Numbered from the stretch's first letter, positions 9,568-18,914 are shown. The stretch is 64,000 nucleotides of DNA from Arcicella aurantiaca (GCF_003148625.1 NZ_QGGO01000022.1:30605-94604); one strand, 5' to 3'. The notes: a model not told the origin generated them from the letters alone. Made by a program: numbers and translations.

Positions 9568-10617
9568 ATGAAAACACTTAAATATCTCTTTTTTATAGCA
9601 TCAACCTGTACAATGCTTTCATGCCAAACCGTTGTTGAAAATATTAATTTACCCTACGAAGAACGTTTGGTAATCGAATCTTTTATTTCCCCACAGGATA
9701 CACTTTTGGAAGTAAAAGTGTCTAAAACCAAACCCGTTGTTGGCACTTTTCCAAGCAATCAGTATAGTCCGTATAGTGGAAATGAAGTAAGACCAATTAT
9801 TGAAGGGGCAATTGTGGAAATTTCTGACGGACAGAAAAAAGCGACTTTTCAATTACAAACCATTGTTAATCCTTTTGGAACAGAGTATGACCCATCAACA
9901 GGGAAACCCATTCCTCAATCACGTAGGGGATATTTTTTAAAGACAAAAGATTTCCCCATCGTAGCAGGGAAAACTTATACGCTTACTGCCAAAGCTCCCA
10001 ATTTACCCGAAGTTTCGGCTACTTGTACTGTACCTAATAAACAATTAATAAATGGTAATGATTTTACTATATTGAAAGGAAGTACCATTGATTCTATTCA
10101 GAATGGTTATTCAAGTACGGATGGCGTGATTACCAACAGATATTATAATTTATCCAGAAGATTTGATGTAACGGCGAAAGATTTAGTATCCGAAGAAAAT
10201 TACTACGCCATTGCCTACTATACTCATAAAGGATATAAATACAATGATGGGAAAGGCGGTTTTATTACACAAACTATTACAGAGCAACAGCCATATAGTG
10301 ATTTTATCAGTGATTATAAACAAGATGGTAAAACGTTAAATTTTAAGAAGGCAAATATTTCTTTGGGATACTATTCTACTGACTCCAATAATCCAAATCC
10401 TCAAAATACGCAGGTTTTGTCACACAACCTTTCTATTTATTTAGCCATAACGGATAAGGCTTATTATCAGTACAATAAGGGTTTAATTAACTCGCAAGGC
10501 ATCAATAATGACGACCCATTTAGTGAAGCCGTTTTGACGTATTCTAATGTAAAAGGCGGATTGGGCGTTTTTTCGGGATATAATATGACTAAAATAGAAT
10601 TTGATTTGTTGAAGTGA
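9568..10617 (+). CDS. DUF4249 domain lipoprotein
   Basis: A 349-residue lipoprotein with lipobox TMLSC (Cys19). It is followed by the DUF4249 domain, which begins with ERLVIESFISPQDTLLEVKVSKTKPV. Proteins of this family are encoded next to TonB receptors and probably sit on the outer membrane as partners in uptake, by analogy with SusD; no function has been shown for the family as far as I know. It is 12 bases behind the receptor gene, so operon expression is likely. A family A palindrome and a hairpin follow it. Confidence 0.88.
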   Translation: MKTLKYLFFIASTCTMLSCQTVVENINLPYEERLVIESFISPQDTLLEVKVSKTKPVVGTFPSNQYSPYSGNEVRPIIEGAIVEISDGQKKATFQLQTIVNPFGTEYDPSTGKPIPQSRRGYFLKTKDFPIVAGKTYTLTAKAPNLPEVSATCTVPNKQLINGNDFTILKGSTIDSIQNGYSSTDGVITNRYYNLSRRFDVTAKDLVSEENYYAIAYYTHKGYKYNDGKGGFITQTITEQQPYSDFISDYKQDGKTLNFKKANISLGYYSTDSNNPNPQNTQVLSHNLSIYLAITDKAYYQYNKGLINSQGINNDDPFSEAVLTYSNVKGGLGVFSGYNMTKIEFDLLK

Positions 10618-10625
10618 TAAAATAA

Positions 10626-10787
10626 CGGAACTATCAACTATTTTTTGCAGACAAATTTAGACCACAGATTGAACTGATTTTACGGATTTACACTGGGGAT
10701 AAAATCAAGAAAAATCAGCGAAAATTAGTATAATCCGTTTTATCAGTGGGCTATCGTTTGTCTTGTGACAAACCCGTTATAATTCCG
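10626..10787. repeat. Long palindromic element, family A copy 2
   Basis: Outer arms CGGAA and TTCCG enclose TTTAGACCACAGATTGAACT on the left and a diverged ATCAGTGGGCTA on the right. TTTGTCTTGTGACAAACCC is shared with copy 1. The central AAAATCAGCGAAAAT is also shared with the copies at 4360 and 26350. Confidence 0.85.
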
Positions 10788-10794
10788 AAATAAT

Positions 10795-10826
10795 AACGCA
10801 GACAAGGTTTAAACCCTGTCTGCGTT
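10795..10826. terminator. Palindrome, family C copy 1, possible terminator
   Basis: AACGCAGACAAGGTTT (10795-10810) pairs with AAACCCTGTCTGCGTT (10811-10826) with one mismatch. A related hairpin occurs inside a lipoprotein gene at 20908-20938, so this is a repeat family as well as a plausible terminator for the DUF4249 gene. Confidence 0.65.
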
Positions 10827-10861
10827 GAAAGTGAAATCATCTAAATTTTGGAACAATTAAT

Positions 10862-11020
10862 CGGAAGTATATACTTAATGTCGCAAGTTAAATTTGAGTC
10901 GAAAAAACCTCACCCCCAACCCCTCTCCGATGGAGAGGGGAGCATTCGACCCATTTTTCTCCCCTCTCCATCGGAGAGGGGTCGGGGGTGAGGTTTTGCG
11001 ACATTAAGTACATACTTCCG
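10862..11020. repeat. MITE-like inverted repeat, family F
   Basis: Outer arms at 10862-10886 and 10996-11020 match except at one site (CGGAAGTATATACTTAATG against CATTAAGTACATACTTCCG in complement). Inner arms carry CCTCACCCCCAACCCCTCTC and its complement. The CACCCCCAACCCCTCTCC core is widespread in unrelated bacterial genomes. The whole unit is about 159 bases with no coding potential, consistent with a miniature mobile element. It ends 4 bases before the rhamnosidase stop codon. Confidence 0.88.
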
Positions 11021-11023
11021 TAT

Positions 11024-13768
11024 TTAAAACTTATACTCAAACACATACTCCCCCGCCCCCGCATCAAATTCAAGTCCTTTTTCTATTGTTTTAATATTCT
11101 GAAAACCTGATTGTGCGATTGTTTTTCCACCTTCTGTTGCCTCATTTGTGCCTTTGGGTAGTGTTATCGTGGCGATGGTATTGGCAGGAATTTTAACGGT
11201 TAATTTGATTTTTCCATCTTTCAATTCCCAACCCGAAGCAATTTCTCCGTAAGGACTATTTAACGAAGATTTTGCGTAAGATAATTTCGTTGAAGGTTCT
11301 GGCTTGATATAAAAATGTTTATAACCAGTTGATTTTGAATCTATTTCTATTCCTGTAACTACCCGATACATCCAGTCGCCGATTGCTCCATAAGCGTAAT
11401 GATTAAATGAATTCATGCCAATATCTTGGAAAGTGCTATCCACTTTTTGTCCGTCCCAACGTTCCCAAATGGTGGTTGCTCCCATTTTTACAGGATAAAG
11501 CCACGAAGGATACGTTTCTTGTAAAAGCAAATCATAAGCAACATCGGTATGTCCGCTTTGTGAAAGTACGTGGCATAAATAAGGCGTTCCTAAAAAGCCC
11601 GTAGAAAGGTGATTTTGGCGACTTTTTATATCTTTTACCAAATATTCTGCGGCTTTACTTTGAAGATTTTGAGGTAATAAATCAAACATCAAAGCCAAAA
11701 CGTAAGCCGTTTGAGAATCCGAAGCGATGCGTCCCGAAGGCGTAACGTATTGTTCGTTAAAGGCTTTTTTGATGTTTTCAAACAACTGAGCATACATTTT
11801 TGCATCTTCTGTCTTTCCCAAAGCCACCGCCGATTCTTGCAATAAATGGGTTGAATACGCAAAAAATGCCTGACACAAATAATCTCGGTCGGTGTATCCA
11901 TCGGGTTCGGTGTGGCTATTCATGGCAGGTTTATAGTACAACCAATCGCCAAAAACGCTACCATTTTTCCACAAATAACTATCCCCTGCTTTTTTACGCA
12001 TAAATTCAACGTAGGCTTTCATGCTTGGATATTGTGTTTCGAGCAATTGTTTATCGCCATAAGTCAAATACATTGTCCATGGAGCAATCACGGCTACATC
12101 GCCCCAACCCGCTGAACCTTGAACTGTTTTTGCATCTATTTTATTCAAAATATCTGGCACGACAAAAGGCACTGTCCCGTCTGGACGTTGGTCGGCGGCT
12201 ACGTCTTTTAACCATTTTGTGAAAAATGCGGCTACGTCAAAATTATAAGCTGCCGTTCTGCAAAATGCTTGTGCGTCGCCCGTCCAACCCAAACGCTCAT
12301 CTCTTTGTGGGCAGTCGGTTGGCACATCTACAAAATTACCTTTTTGCCCCCATTGAATATTATGTTGTAATTGATTTACAAGCGGATTTGAACATTCAAA
12401 AGTGCCTGTCGGCTTCATGCCCGAATGTACCACTACGCCCATCAAATTTTCAGGTTTTAAATCCATTCCTTCAATGGAAACATAACGAAAACCCATGAAA
12501 GTAAAATGCGGTTCGTAGGTTTCTACGCCTTCGCCTTTGAGCGTGTAGGTGAGCGTAACTTTGGCAGTTCTAAGATTTTCGATGTAAAAATTACCGTATT
12601 TATCCAACACTTCGGCATGGCGTAAAACGATTTTTGTACCCTTCGCTCCCGACACTTTCAAACGCATCCAACCAACCATATTTTGCCCCATATCGGCAAC
12701 TAAAAGTCCTTTGGGTGTACGGAAAATTTTAAGAGGTTTTATTTCTTCAATACGCTCAATTTTTGCTCCTTCCGACGATACCAAATTACTATTATCAAAA
12801 GTAGCCGTTGCCACATTTGCCCATTGATTATCGCTAAAAGTTGGTTCATTCCAGCCTTTTATTTCACGAGTAGCGTCGTAACTTTCTCCGTCATAAATTT
12901 CGTTTACGGTTATTGGAGTTTCATTTGTGTATTTCCAAGAACCGTCAGAAATAATCGTTTCTTCTGTTCCATTGGCATATTTTACATTGATTTGGCATAA
13001 AAGTCCCAAGCGTTTTCCGTAAAAACCTCTGTTATTTGTCCAACCCAACGTACTTCTAAACCAACCTTCACCCAACATTGCCCCAACGGCATTTGCTCCC
13101 GAACGTAACATATTGGTCACATCATAAGACTGATATTGCAAGCGTTTTTGATAGGCTGTCCAACCCGGCGTAAGGACTTCATTGCCTACTTTTTGTCCAT
13201 TCAAACTCAACTCATAATATCCGTGACTTGTTACGTAGGCACGAGCAGATACAATTTTTCCTTTCAACGAAAAACCTTTCCTAAGCATTGACGCAGGAGA
13301 TTTTCCAACTTCTGCCATTACTTGATTGGCTGGTTCTATCCATTGAGCTTTCCAATCGTTAAGCGATAAAAGTCCCATTTCCCATGATGCAGCATTGCTC
13401 CAAGCTGATTCACGGTTTTGATTATCCCAAATTTTTACTTGCCAAAAATAGGTTTTGCCAGATTGCAAAGCTGTACCTTTGTAGGCTTGTAAAATAGATT
13501 CGCCTGATGTGATTTTACCTGAATCCCAAACTAAGTTTTTCTTATCAAAAGTTTGGTTTAAGGATACTCTAATTTGATAAGCAGTTTGTAAAATATTGCG
13601 TTCGGAAGACTTCAATTTCCAGCTTAATCGTGGATTTTGTGCATCTACCCCCATCGGATTTTGTTTGTGTTCGCAGGTCATTTCTGAAATCTGAACTTGA
13701 GCAAAAGCTGAGGAACATATTAAGGAAAAAAGAAGAAAATAAGCGAGTATTTTTTGAGTAATTTTCAT
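11024..13768 (-). CDS. Alpha-L-rhamnosidase, glycoside hydrolase family 78
   Basis: A 914-residue secreted enzyme predicted to release terminal L-rhamnose from polysaccharides or plant glycosides. It has a signal peptide (to about residue 23), N-terminal fibronectin-like and beta-sandwich domains, a lectin-like region, then the (alpha/alpha)6 catalytic barrel and a C-terminal beta domain. The segment DCPQRDERLGWTGD near residue 485 holds the acidic residues conserved at the GH78 active site. It is divergent from a GntR-type regulator that may control it in response to sugar. It is not flanked by SusC/SusD genes, so it is not a full polysaccharide utilisation locus in this window. Confidence 0.92.
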   Translation of the reverse strand: MKITQKILAYFLLFSLICSSAFAQVQISEMTCEHKQNPMGVDAQNPRLSWKLKSSERNILQTAYQIRVSLNQTFDKKNLVWDSGKITSGESILQAYKGTALQSGKTYFWQVKIWDNQNRESAWSNAASWEMGLLSLNDWKAQWIEPANQVMAEVGKSPASMLRKGFSLKGKIVSARAYVTSHGYYELSLNGQKVGNEVLTPGWTAYQKRLQYQSYDVTNMLRSGANAVGAMLGEGWFRSTLGWTNNRGFYGKRLGLLCQINVKYANGTEETIISDGSWKYTNETPITVNEIYDGESYDATREIKGWNEPTFSDNQWANVATATFDNSNLVSSEGAKIERIEEIKPLKIFRTPKGLLVADMGQNMVGWMRLKVSGAKGTKIVLRHAEVLDKYGNFYIENLRTAKVTLTYTLKGEGVETYEPHFTFMGFRYVSIEGMDLKPENLMGVVVHSGMKPTGTFECSNPLVNQLQHNIQWGQKGNFVDVPTDCPQRDERLGWTGDAQAFCRTAAYNFDVAAFFTKWLKDVAADQRPDGTVPFVVPDILNKIDAKTVQGSAGWGDVAVIAPWTMYLTYGDKQLLETQYPSMKAYVEFMRKKAGDSYLWKNGSVFGDWLYYKPAMNSHTEPDGYTDRDYLCQAFFAYSTHLLQESAVALGKTEDAKMYAQLFENIKKAFNEQYVTPSGRIASDSQTAYVLALMFDLLPQNLQSKAAEYLVKDIKSRQNHLSTGFLGTPYLCHVLSQSGHTDVAYDLLLQETYPSWLYPVKMGATTIWERWDGQKVDSTFQDIGMNSFNHYAYGAIGDWMYRVVTGIEIDSKSTGYKHFYIKPEPSTKLSYAKSSLNSPYGEIASGWELKDGKIKLTVKIPANTIATITLPKGTNEATEGGKTIAQSGFQNIKTIEKGLEFDAGAGEYVFEYKF

Positions 13769-13936
13769 GCTATCAAGTGTTTTGAAATAAGGTTACGTTT
13801 ATTAATTCTTAGTAAATTTTAAGTTTATACAAGAATAAGTCAAAAAACTACAAAATGTATCATGGACTTGCCTGTTTAAACCAAGCCCAATGATGCAAGA
13901 GTCACATAATCGGGCGTATGTAATTGCCCTACTAAA
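13769..13936. promoter_or_regulatory. Divergent regulatory region, rhamnosidase and GntR regulator
   Basis: The 168 bases hold the promoters for both divergent genes. An imperfect palindrome at 13867-13885 (CTTG, 11 bases, CAAG, with GTTTAAAC inside) could be an operator. No strong TAnnTTTG box was found on either strand. Confidence 0.35.
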
Positions 13937-14947
13937 ATGTACCAGTTAAAACTAAATACAAGCGATAAAACGCCTAAATACAAACAGATTATCCAGTCTG
14001 TAATTGCTGATATTGAGCGTAATGTTTTGAAGAAAAACGAACAACTCCCTTCTATCAGCGAACTTAGTGAAGAGTATTATTTAGCTCGTGACACCGTCGA
14101 AAAAGCCTATCGAGAACTGCGTGAAAGGGGCTTTATTACCTCAGTACAAGGAAAAGGGTATTATGTGAATAGTGGAGAATCCAGAAAAATGCGTATTCTT
14201 CTGATTTTCAACAAACTAAGCTCATACAAAAAGCTTATTTATTATGCTTTTTTGAAAGTTTTGGGTGATAAAGCTTCGGTTGATTTGCAAATTCATCACT
14301 ACAACGCCCGACTTTTCGAGGAAATTATTGATAAAAATTTAGGAAAATATAATTACTATGTGATAATGCCACATTTTTTTCCAGAAGAAGAAAAAGGTTT
14401 GGCAATCAAAACTTTAGAGAAAATTCCTGCCAATGAATTAATCCTTTTAGACAAAGATTTACCCGACTTCAAAAACGAATGTCTTTCTGTTTATCAAGAT
14501 TTTGAACGTGATGTTTCGGAAGCTTTAGAAAGTGCCAACGACTTATTGACTAAGTATCAGCGACTTGTCTTGGTTTTTCCGAGTGACGGTAATTATCCTG
14601 TCGAAATTGTGCGTGGTGTTCGTTACTTTTGTGTAAATGCTCATAAAGAATTTGTGATTAAAGAGAGTGTTGAGGCTGAAATTTTACAGGCTCAAACCAT
14701 TTATTTGGTCGTGGAAGAAACCGATTTGGCAGAATTGGTAAAAAAAGCCCGAATGTCGAGTTTTGAAGTTGGAAAAGATATTGGCATTATCTCTTTTAAC
14801 GATACTACATTGAAGGAATTATTGGGAATTACCGTAATTACGACCGACTTTGAAACGATGGGCAGAACGGCAGCGGCATTGTTGTTAGACAAGAAAAAAA
14901 TCAAAGTAAAAAATCCGTTTTACATGATTCGGAGAGAAACGTTGTGA
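13937..14947 (+). CDS. GntR-family regulator with periplasmic-binding-like sensor domain
   Basis: A 336-residue transcription factor. The N-terminal winged helix (residues about 1-75) has LPSISELSEEYYLARDTVEK, with the helix-turn-helix followed by GKGYYV, typical of GntR. The rest resembles the LacI/periplasmic-binding fold used to sense sugars, ending in the TTDFETMGRTAAALLLDKK segment typical of that fold. It is divergently placed to the rhamnosidase gene, so rhamnose or a rhamnoside is a reasonable ligand guess, but this is inference from position. Confidence 0.85.
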   Translation: MYQLKLNTSDKTPKYKQIIQSVIADIERNVLKKNEQLPSISELSEEYYLARDTVEKAYRELRERGFITSVQGKGYYVNSGESRKMRILLIFNKLSSYKKLIYYAFLKVLGDKASVDLQIHHYNARLFEEIIDKNLGKYNYYVIMPHFFPEEEKGLAIKTLEKIPANELILLDKDLPDFKNECLSVYQDFERDVSEALESANDLLTKYQRLVLVFPSDGNYPVEIVRGVRYFCVNAHKEFVIKESVEAEILQAQTIYLVVEETDLAELVKKARMSSFEVGKDIGIISFNDTTLKELLGITVITTDFETMGRTAAALLLDKKKIKVKNPFYMIRRETL

Positions 14948-14956
14948 GTCAAATGG

Positions 14957-15092
14957 AACACGGTTTTTACAGATTAGACACTGATTTTTTCTTTTTACTC
15001 AAACAACAAAATACTCATTTTTTAATTACATATAGAGATTAGGAAAAATAAAAATCCGTGTCCAATTCGTAAAATCCGTGTGCTATTAATCA
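14957..15092. repeat. Diverged family A-like repeat
   Basis: TTTTTACAGATTAGACACTG on the left and AAAATCCGTGTCCAATTCG with AAAATCCGTGTGCTATTAATC on the right form weak inverted arms. They share the ATCCGTGT and GTAAAATCCG words with the family A copies. It fills the gap after the GntR gene. Confidence 0.55.
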
Positions 15093-15098
15093 CAAATC

Positions 15099-15542
15099 AT
15101 GAAATCAGAAATTCTTCAATACGTAAAAAACTATTTAGACCAACGAATGCAAACTTCTTTGGACGCTATGCAAGCAGCCCAAGAATCAGCCAATGGTGAG
15201 TCTAAATCTTCAGCAGGCGATAAATATGAAACTTCTCGTGCCATGGGGCAACTCGACCGTGATATGCACGCACGTATGTATCAGCAAACGCTTGAGGAAC
15301 GTAAATTGGTAGAACGTATTGATGAAACTGCTCCTTTCAGAAAGGGGGCTTTGGGAGCTTTCTTAAAAACCTCAATGGGTGATTTTTTCCTTTCGGTGAG
15401 TATTGGTCAGGTGGATTTTGAAGGCAAAAAAATCATGATTATTTCGCCACAATCACCCATTGGGGCTTTATTGATGGGAAAAGGCGTTGATGATAAATTT
15501 AGTTTTAGGGGGAAAGAATCAGTTATTTTAGAGGTTTTGTAA
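15099..15542 (+). CDS. GreA/GreB-like C-terminal domain protein
   Basis: A 147-residue cytoplasmic protein. The N-terminal half is helical (residues about 1-80). The C-terminal half ends in MIISPQSPIGALLMGKGVDD, which matches the FKBP-like domain of GreA/GreB/Rnk factors that bind RNA polymerase. In Bacteroidota close relatives are often mislabelled 3-oxoacyl-ACP synthase, which the sequence does not support. The tip acidic pair of true GreA is not obvious, so cleavage of backtracked RNA cannot be assumed. It stands alone between two repeat-bearing gaps. Confidence 0.72.
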   Translation: MKSEILQYVKNYLDQRMQTSLDAMQAAQESANGESKSSAGDKYETSRAMGQLDRDMHARMYQQTLEERKLVERIDETAPFRKGALGAFLKTSMGDFFLSVSIGQVDFEGKKIMIISPQSPIGALLMGKGVDDKFSFRGKESVILEVL

Positions 15543-15609
15543 TGATTTACGAATTCCAGAATTACGATTGACGATTCAAGTTTAAAAGCGTCAATCGAAT
15601 TATCCAAAA
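15543..15609. terminator. Convergent-gap hairpin
   Basis: CGATTGACG (15566-15574) and CGTCAATCG (15589-15597) pair around an AT-rich loop between two convergent genes. It could stop transcription from both sides, though no long T-run follows. Confidence 0.45.
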
Positions 15610-16176
15610 TCAATTTAATCTCCTCACAATCAAACTATTAATTACTTCAAAAAACTGCAAAGGCTTCATCGTTCGCCAATTATTCACATTCAATGTACCG
15701 CCCATATTGACGTAAATATCAAGGTTATATTTAGCAAATTCTCTTTCTACGTGTTCTTGAAAATTACAAGCCGCAATCCAACCATCTTCCACATCTTCAA
15801 ACCATTCAGCATAATATTCATCGTCTGAACCGTGAAAATTTAAAACATTTTCGCCCAATAAAATGAATTTATTGATACCTTGATACGTAAGATGGTCGAT
15901 AACTTCACGCTTAAAAAACATGATGTCATTGTGTAGCGTATCATTCCATTCTCCAAACATTTCGATGATGGCAAATTTGCGGTCATAATCAGCAAAAAGG
16001 ATTTTACAATAAAGCGTTTCCGAGCCAATTTCATCCCACATTGGGTGAATATAATAACCGTAAATGGTGTTTTCGTAATAATCCAAATTATAAAGTCGCT
16101 CATAAAAAGGTGAGCGTGGGTCACGGGAAGCCACATAAAACTCTTCCCAACGATAATGAGGTTCAAGGTCTTGCAT
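15610..16176 (-). CDS. Conserved hypothetical protein, Bacteroidota
   Basis: A 188-residue protein I do not recognise by function. It has no signal peptide and no membrane segment. It is rich in acidic and aromatic residues. It begins MQDLEPHYRWEEFYVASRD, the kind of conserved N terminus seen in uncharacterised Cytophagales proteins. The coding potential is good throughout. It lies convergent with the GreA-like gene and divergent from gpsA, with no operon partner. Confidence 0.7.
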   Translation of the reverse strand: MQDLEPHYRWEEFYVASRDPRSPFYERLYNLDYYENTIYGYYIHPMWDEIGSETLYCKILFADYDRKFAIIEMFGEWNDTLHNDIMFFKREVIDHLTYQGINKFILLGENVLNFHGSDDEYYAEWFEDVEDGWIAACNFQEHVEREFAKYNLDIYVNMGGTLNVNNWRTMKPLQFFEVINSLIVRRLN

Positions 16177-16523
16177 TAATTATATTTTGGTTATAATGGG
16201 GTTGGGATTTGGTTATTAGCATTTTATTCTACCAAAGAATCATTTTCAGACATTTGAACAAATTCAAAAATGCCGTTTAAATTTTAAGTATTCGGGTAAA
16301 ATTAGTTTATGTTTGAAAGGGTTATAATTTACTGATTAACAACACCCTATAATACTAATGCCTAACAACTAAACCCTAAAACCTACTTTCTTATAGTTTT
16401 CAACGATATATTTTTCTATTTTGTTACACCAAATGACAATCTTTTACGGAGAAAACAGCAATCAGAGTCAGGTTTAAATCATTGAAGTATTTAGGCTCAC
16501 GAAAAATGTTTTAACTTTACAAC
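16177..16523. other. Intergenic region before gpsA, with candidate promoter
   Basis: The 347 bases contain no gene I can support. Positions about 16340-16400 are filler words such as CTAAACCCTAAAACCTAC. TAACTTTA at 16512-16519 resembles a -7 box only 5 bases before the gpsA ATG, which would make a nearly leaderless mRNA. The -33 element is weak. Confidence 0.45.
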
Positions 16524-17549
16524 ATGACAGAAATACCAGCATTTAAAAAGAATCTCCCCACCCAAATTGCAGTATTGGGTGGTGGTAGTTGGGCTACGGC
16601 AATCATTAAGATTTTAACCGAAAATAACGTAAAAATCAAATGGTGGTTACGCCGTAAATCTGACGTAGATTTTATCAAAAAATACAACCACAATCCGTCA
16701 TATTTGACAGATGCTCCACTAAATCCACGTAAAGTAAAAGCATATTATAAAATGTACGATGCCCTTCAAGGGGTTGACTATGTGATATTGGCTGTACCTG
16801 CGGCGTTTATTCCCGATGCCTTGAAAAACTTAACTCGCAATCATTTTGCGGGTAAAAAAGTTGTTTCGGCAATTAAAGGGATGATTCCCGAAGAAAATAT
16901 GCTGGTGACCGACTGGATGGAAAAAGTCTTTGGCGTACCCATTACGCAAATGTGCGTGATAGCAGGACCTTGCCATGCAGAAGAGGTTGCACAAGAAAAA
17001 CAATCGTATTTGACTATTGGCTCGCCTAATATTCAATTGGCTCAGGAATTTTCAAACTTGATGACTTGCCGATACATTCAGGCAAATCCTGTGGCAGATT
17101 TATACGGTGTTGAATACTGTGCGGTTATTAAAAATATTGTGGCTATGGCTTGTGGAATTACGCACGGACTGGGTTTTGGAGACAATTTCCAAGCCGTGAT
17201 GGTTTCTAATGCGATGCAGGAAATCAAACGTTTTTTAGACATTGTTTATCCACAAGTAAATAGAGATTTACACAGTTCTGGCTATTTGGGTGACTTATTG
17301 GTAACGGCTTATTCGCAATTTTCAAGAAACCGAACTTTCGGAAATATGATTGGTCGGGGGTATTCGGTAAAGTCGGCACAAATAGAAATGAACATGGTTG
17401 CCGAAGGATATTACGCTGTGAAAAGTATTTATAAAATCAATGAACAGCATGATGTAGAAATGCCTATTATTGATTCGGTTTATAGAATTCTTTATGAAAA
17501 AGCTAATCCAATGGCTGAAATTGGCGTTTTGAAAGGATTTTTAAAATAG
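16524..17549 (+). CDS. gpsA: Glycerol-3-phosphate dehydrogenase, NAD(P)+
   Basis: GpsA reduces dihydroxyacetone phosphate to sn-glycerol 3-phosphate, the backbone of phospholipids. The 341-residue protein begins with the dinucleotide-binding motif AVLGGGSWATA (residues about 17-27). It has the conserved VIAGPCHAEEV segment and the catalytic-domain segments YCAVIKNIVAMACGI (holding the catalytic lysine) and GLGFGDN. It is monocistronic by appearance. A glycerophosphodiesterase gene lies 2 kb downstream on the other strand, but there is no sign that they are coregulated. Confidence 0.95.
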   Translation: MTEIPAFKKNLPTQIAVLGGGSWATAIIKILTENNVKIKWWLRRKSDVDFIKKYNHNPSYLTDAPLNPRKVKAYYKMYDALQGVDYVILAVPAAFIPDALKNLTRNHFAGKKVVSAIKGMIPEENMLVTDWMEKVFGVPITQMCVIAGPCHAEEVAQEKQSYLTIGSPNIQLAQEFSNLMTCRYIQANPVADLYGVEYCAVIKNIVAMACGITHGLGFGDNFQAVMVSNAMQEIKRFLDIVYPQVNRDLHSSGYLGDLLVTAYSQFSRNRTFGNMIGRGYSVKSAQIEMNMVAEGYYAVKSIYKINEQHDVEMPIIDSVYRILYEKANPMAEIGVLKGFLK

Positions 17550-17787
17550 AAATTAACGTATTTGGTGATTAGTTATTGGTGATTAGAAAACTGGTAAAAT
17601 GCTTATTATCAATCTATTATATCATGTGTAATTACCAGATAAATTTGAGAATCTAAGTACAAGGACGATTTAAGAACGGTTCGCCGTAGCGATTACGATT
17701 TACGATTATCATAAACTTGATTATCAATGGTTTGTGAGATTTTAAAATGTTGTTTTATTTTGTCTCATTACTTACTCACATATTTGA

Positions 17788-17817
17788 GAATAGCCAACTT
17801 TTAAAAGTTGGCTATTC
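17788..17817. terminator. Perfect 30-base palindrome
   Basis: GAATAGCCAACTTTT (17788-17802) is followed directly by its exact complement AAAAGTTGGCTATTC. It is placed downstream of gpsA and may act as a terminator. Confidence 0.65.
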
Positions 17818-17837
17818 TGATTTTAGGAATTATTAGG

Positions 17838-17879
17838 GACTGATGCAAAATTAAAATGTATTTTAATTTTGCATCAGTC
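17838..17879. terminator. Perfect 20-bp stem hairpin
   Basis: GACTGATGCAAAATTAAAAT (17838-17857) pairs exactly with 17860-17879 around a 2-base loop. It stands just before the DUF4382 gene stop and could terminate either strand. A cruciform-type repeat is the alternative. Confidence 0.65.
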
Positions 17880-17936
17880 ATTGATAACTAAGCTCATGAA
17901 AATACTAAATCCTAACACCTAAATCCCAAAACCTAC

Positions 17937-18914
17937 TTACAAAGATAAAAAGCCTAAAATGGTTACGTTCAGCGTTACAGACGCATTAGCTTTTACTGAA
18001 ACGCTATTCAAACTAATTAAGCTATTAATATTAGCCATACTTTGTAAAGAGAATTGACCGCTTCCCGAATTTTTGTAATTGGCAAATTGAAGTTCGTAGT
18101 CGCCTTCTTCCAAAAATGCTAAATTATAATTCCCATTTCCGTCGGCTACGCAACTGGTTACAGCATTTTTAAATTGTACGTTTCCACTGCCTTGTCCTTT
18201 CGTTTCCGAAGATGAATAAGTCCCTTTTTTGTAAGCGTAAACAATCAACTTACTGTTGGTTTCTTTGTAATTGGCACAAGTTCCTTTAATTGCCCCAGCT
18301 TGTGCTTTTACCAACACACGAGTAGAAGCGTTTAAGTCGCCAGAACTCACAAAGCGATAGCCTCCCGAAGCACTTCCATTTTCATCCATTACGGCTTTCC
18401 GAATGTCAAAATCAAGTACCAAATTGGTTTGCTGATTTTCTTTTACTTCAAAAGCTTTTGAGCTTACTACTTCCGTTTGTCCCGTCACTGAACCTGTCAA
18501 ATTATACTTGGTGTTATCAGTAGCCAAAGCATAACAACCCGGAGCATTTCCGTTTTGGTCGGTAGCATTATCCAAAATCAAGGAAATATTATTGTATGAA
18601 CCTGTTTTGATATTTCCCAAACCTAAAGCTGCCACATTTCCATTTTGATACGCCGATAATTCAATTGTTTTCTTACCGCTAAATCCACTAAATTTCTTAC
18701 CGTCAATTCTTACTTCTGTTACCGTTACAAATGTACCTTTTAAGTTTGCATCGTCAGAAGGAGCATCTGTGATTTCTACATTTACCGACCCTTGTACGCC
18801 CGTTGTTGTGTCGTCAGGACTTACAGAATCTTCTGTTTTTTTGCAAGATTGTGTTACGAAGGTTGCCATCAAAATGGTCATTACAGCCAAGAAGCTTTTC
18901 TTTAATTTAATCAT
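17937..18914 (-). CDS. DUF4382 domain lipoprotein
   Basis: A 325-residue lipoprotein. The signal peptide ends at a lipobox (VTQSC, Cys24). The DUF4382 domain starts near residue 45 with VNVEITDAPSDD, followed by VTVTEVRIDG, a pattern characteristic of the family. The C-terminal half adds a carboxypeptidase-regulatory-like beta domain (VADGNGNYNLAFLEEGDYEL). The role is unknown; it is likely anchored to the outer or inner membrane and faces the periplasm or surface. It has its own 134-base upstream gap from the next gene set. Confidence 0.82.
   Translation of the reverse strand: MIKLKKSFLAVMTILMATFVTQSCKKTEDSVSPDDTTTGVQGSVNVEITDAPSDDANLKGTFVTVTEVRIDGKKFSGFSGKKTIELSAYQNGNVAALGLGNIKTGSYNNISLILDNATDQNGNAPGCYALATDNTKYNLTGSVTGQTEVVSSKAFEVKENQQTNLVLDFDIRKAVMDENGSASGGYRFVSSGDLNASTRVLVKAQAGAIKGTCANYKETNSKLIVYAYKKGTYSSSETKGQGSGNVQFKNAVTSCVADGNGNYNLAFLEEGDYELQFANYKNSGSGQFSLQSMANINSLISLNSVSVKANASVTLNVTILGFLSL

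Larger units (their letters stand above)
10618..11023. other. Repeat-filled convergent intergenic region
   Basis: The 406 bases between the DUF4249 gene and the convergent rhamnosidase gene hold no coding sequence I can support. They contain three different palindromic elements end to end, listed separately. A short minus-strand open frame over 10888-11073 is only the palindrome read through. Confidence 0.85.
17550..17936. other. Convergent intergenic region with two hairpins and fillers
   Basis: The 387 bases hold filler words (GGTGATTAGTTATTGGTGAT near 17562, CTAAATCCTAACACCTAAAT near 17907) and two strong palindromes, listed separately. There is no supportable gene. Confidence 0.8.

Noticed and set aside
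10618..11020. An integrated element or attachment site, given three palindromes in a row.
   Set aside because: There is no integrase, no tRNA and no gene cargo; the three palindromes belong to separate families found alone elsewhere.
10888..11073. A 61-codon minus-strand open frame between the DUF4249 and rhamnosidase genes.
   Set aside because: It is the family F palindrome read through; the translation has low complexity and no start context.
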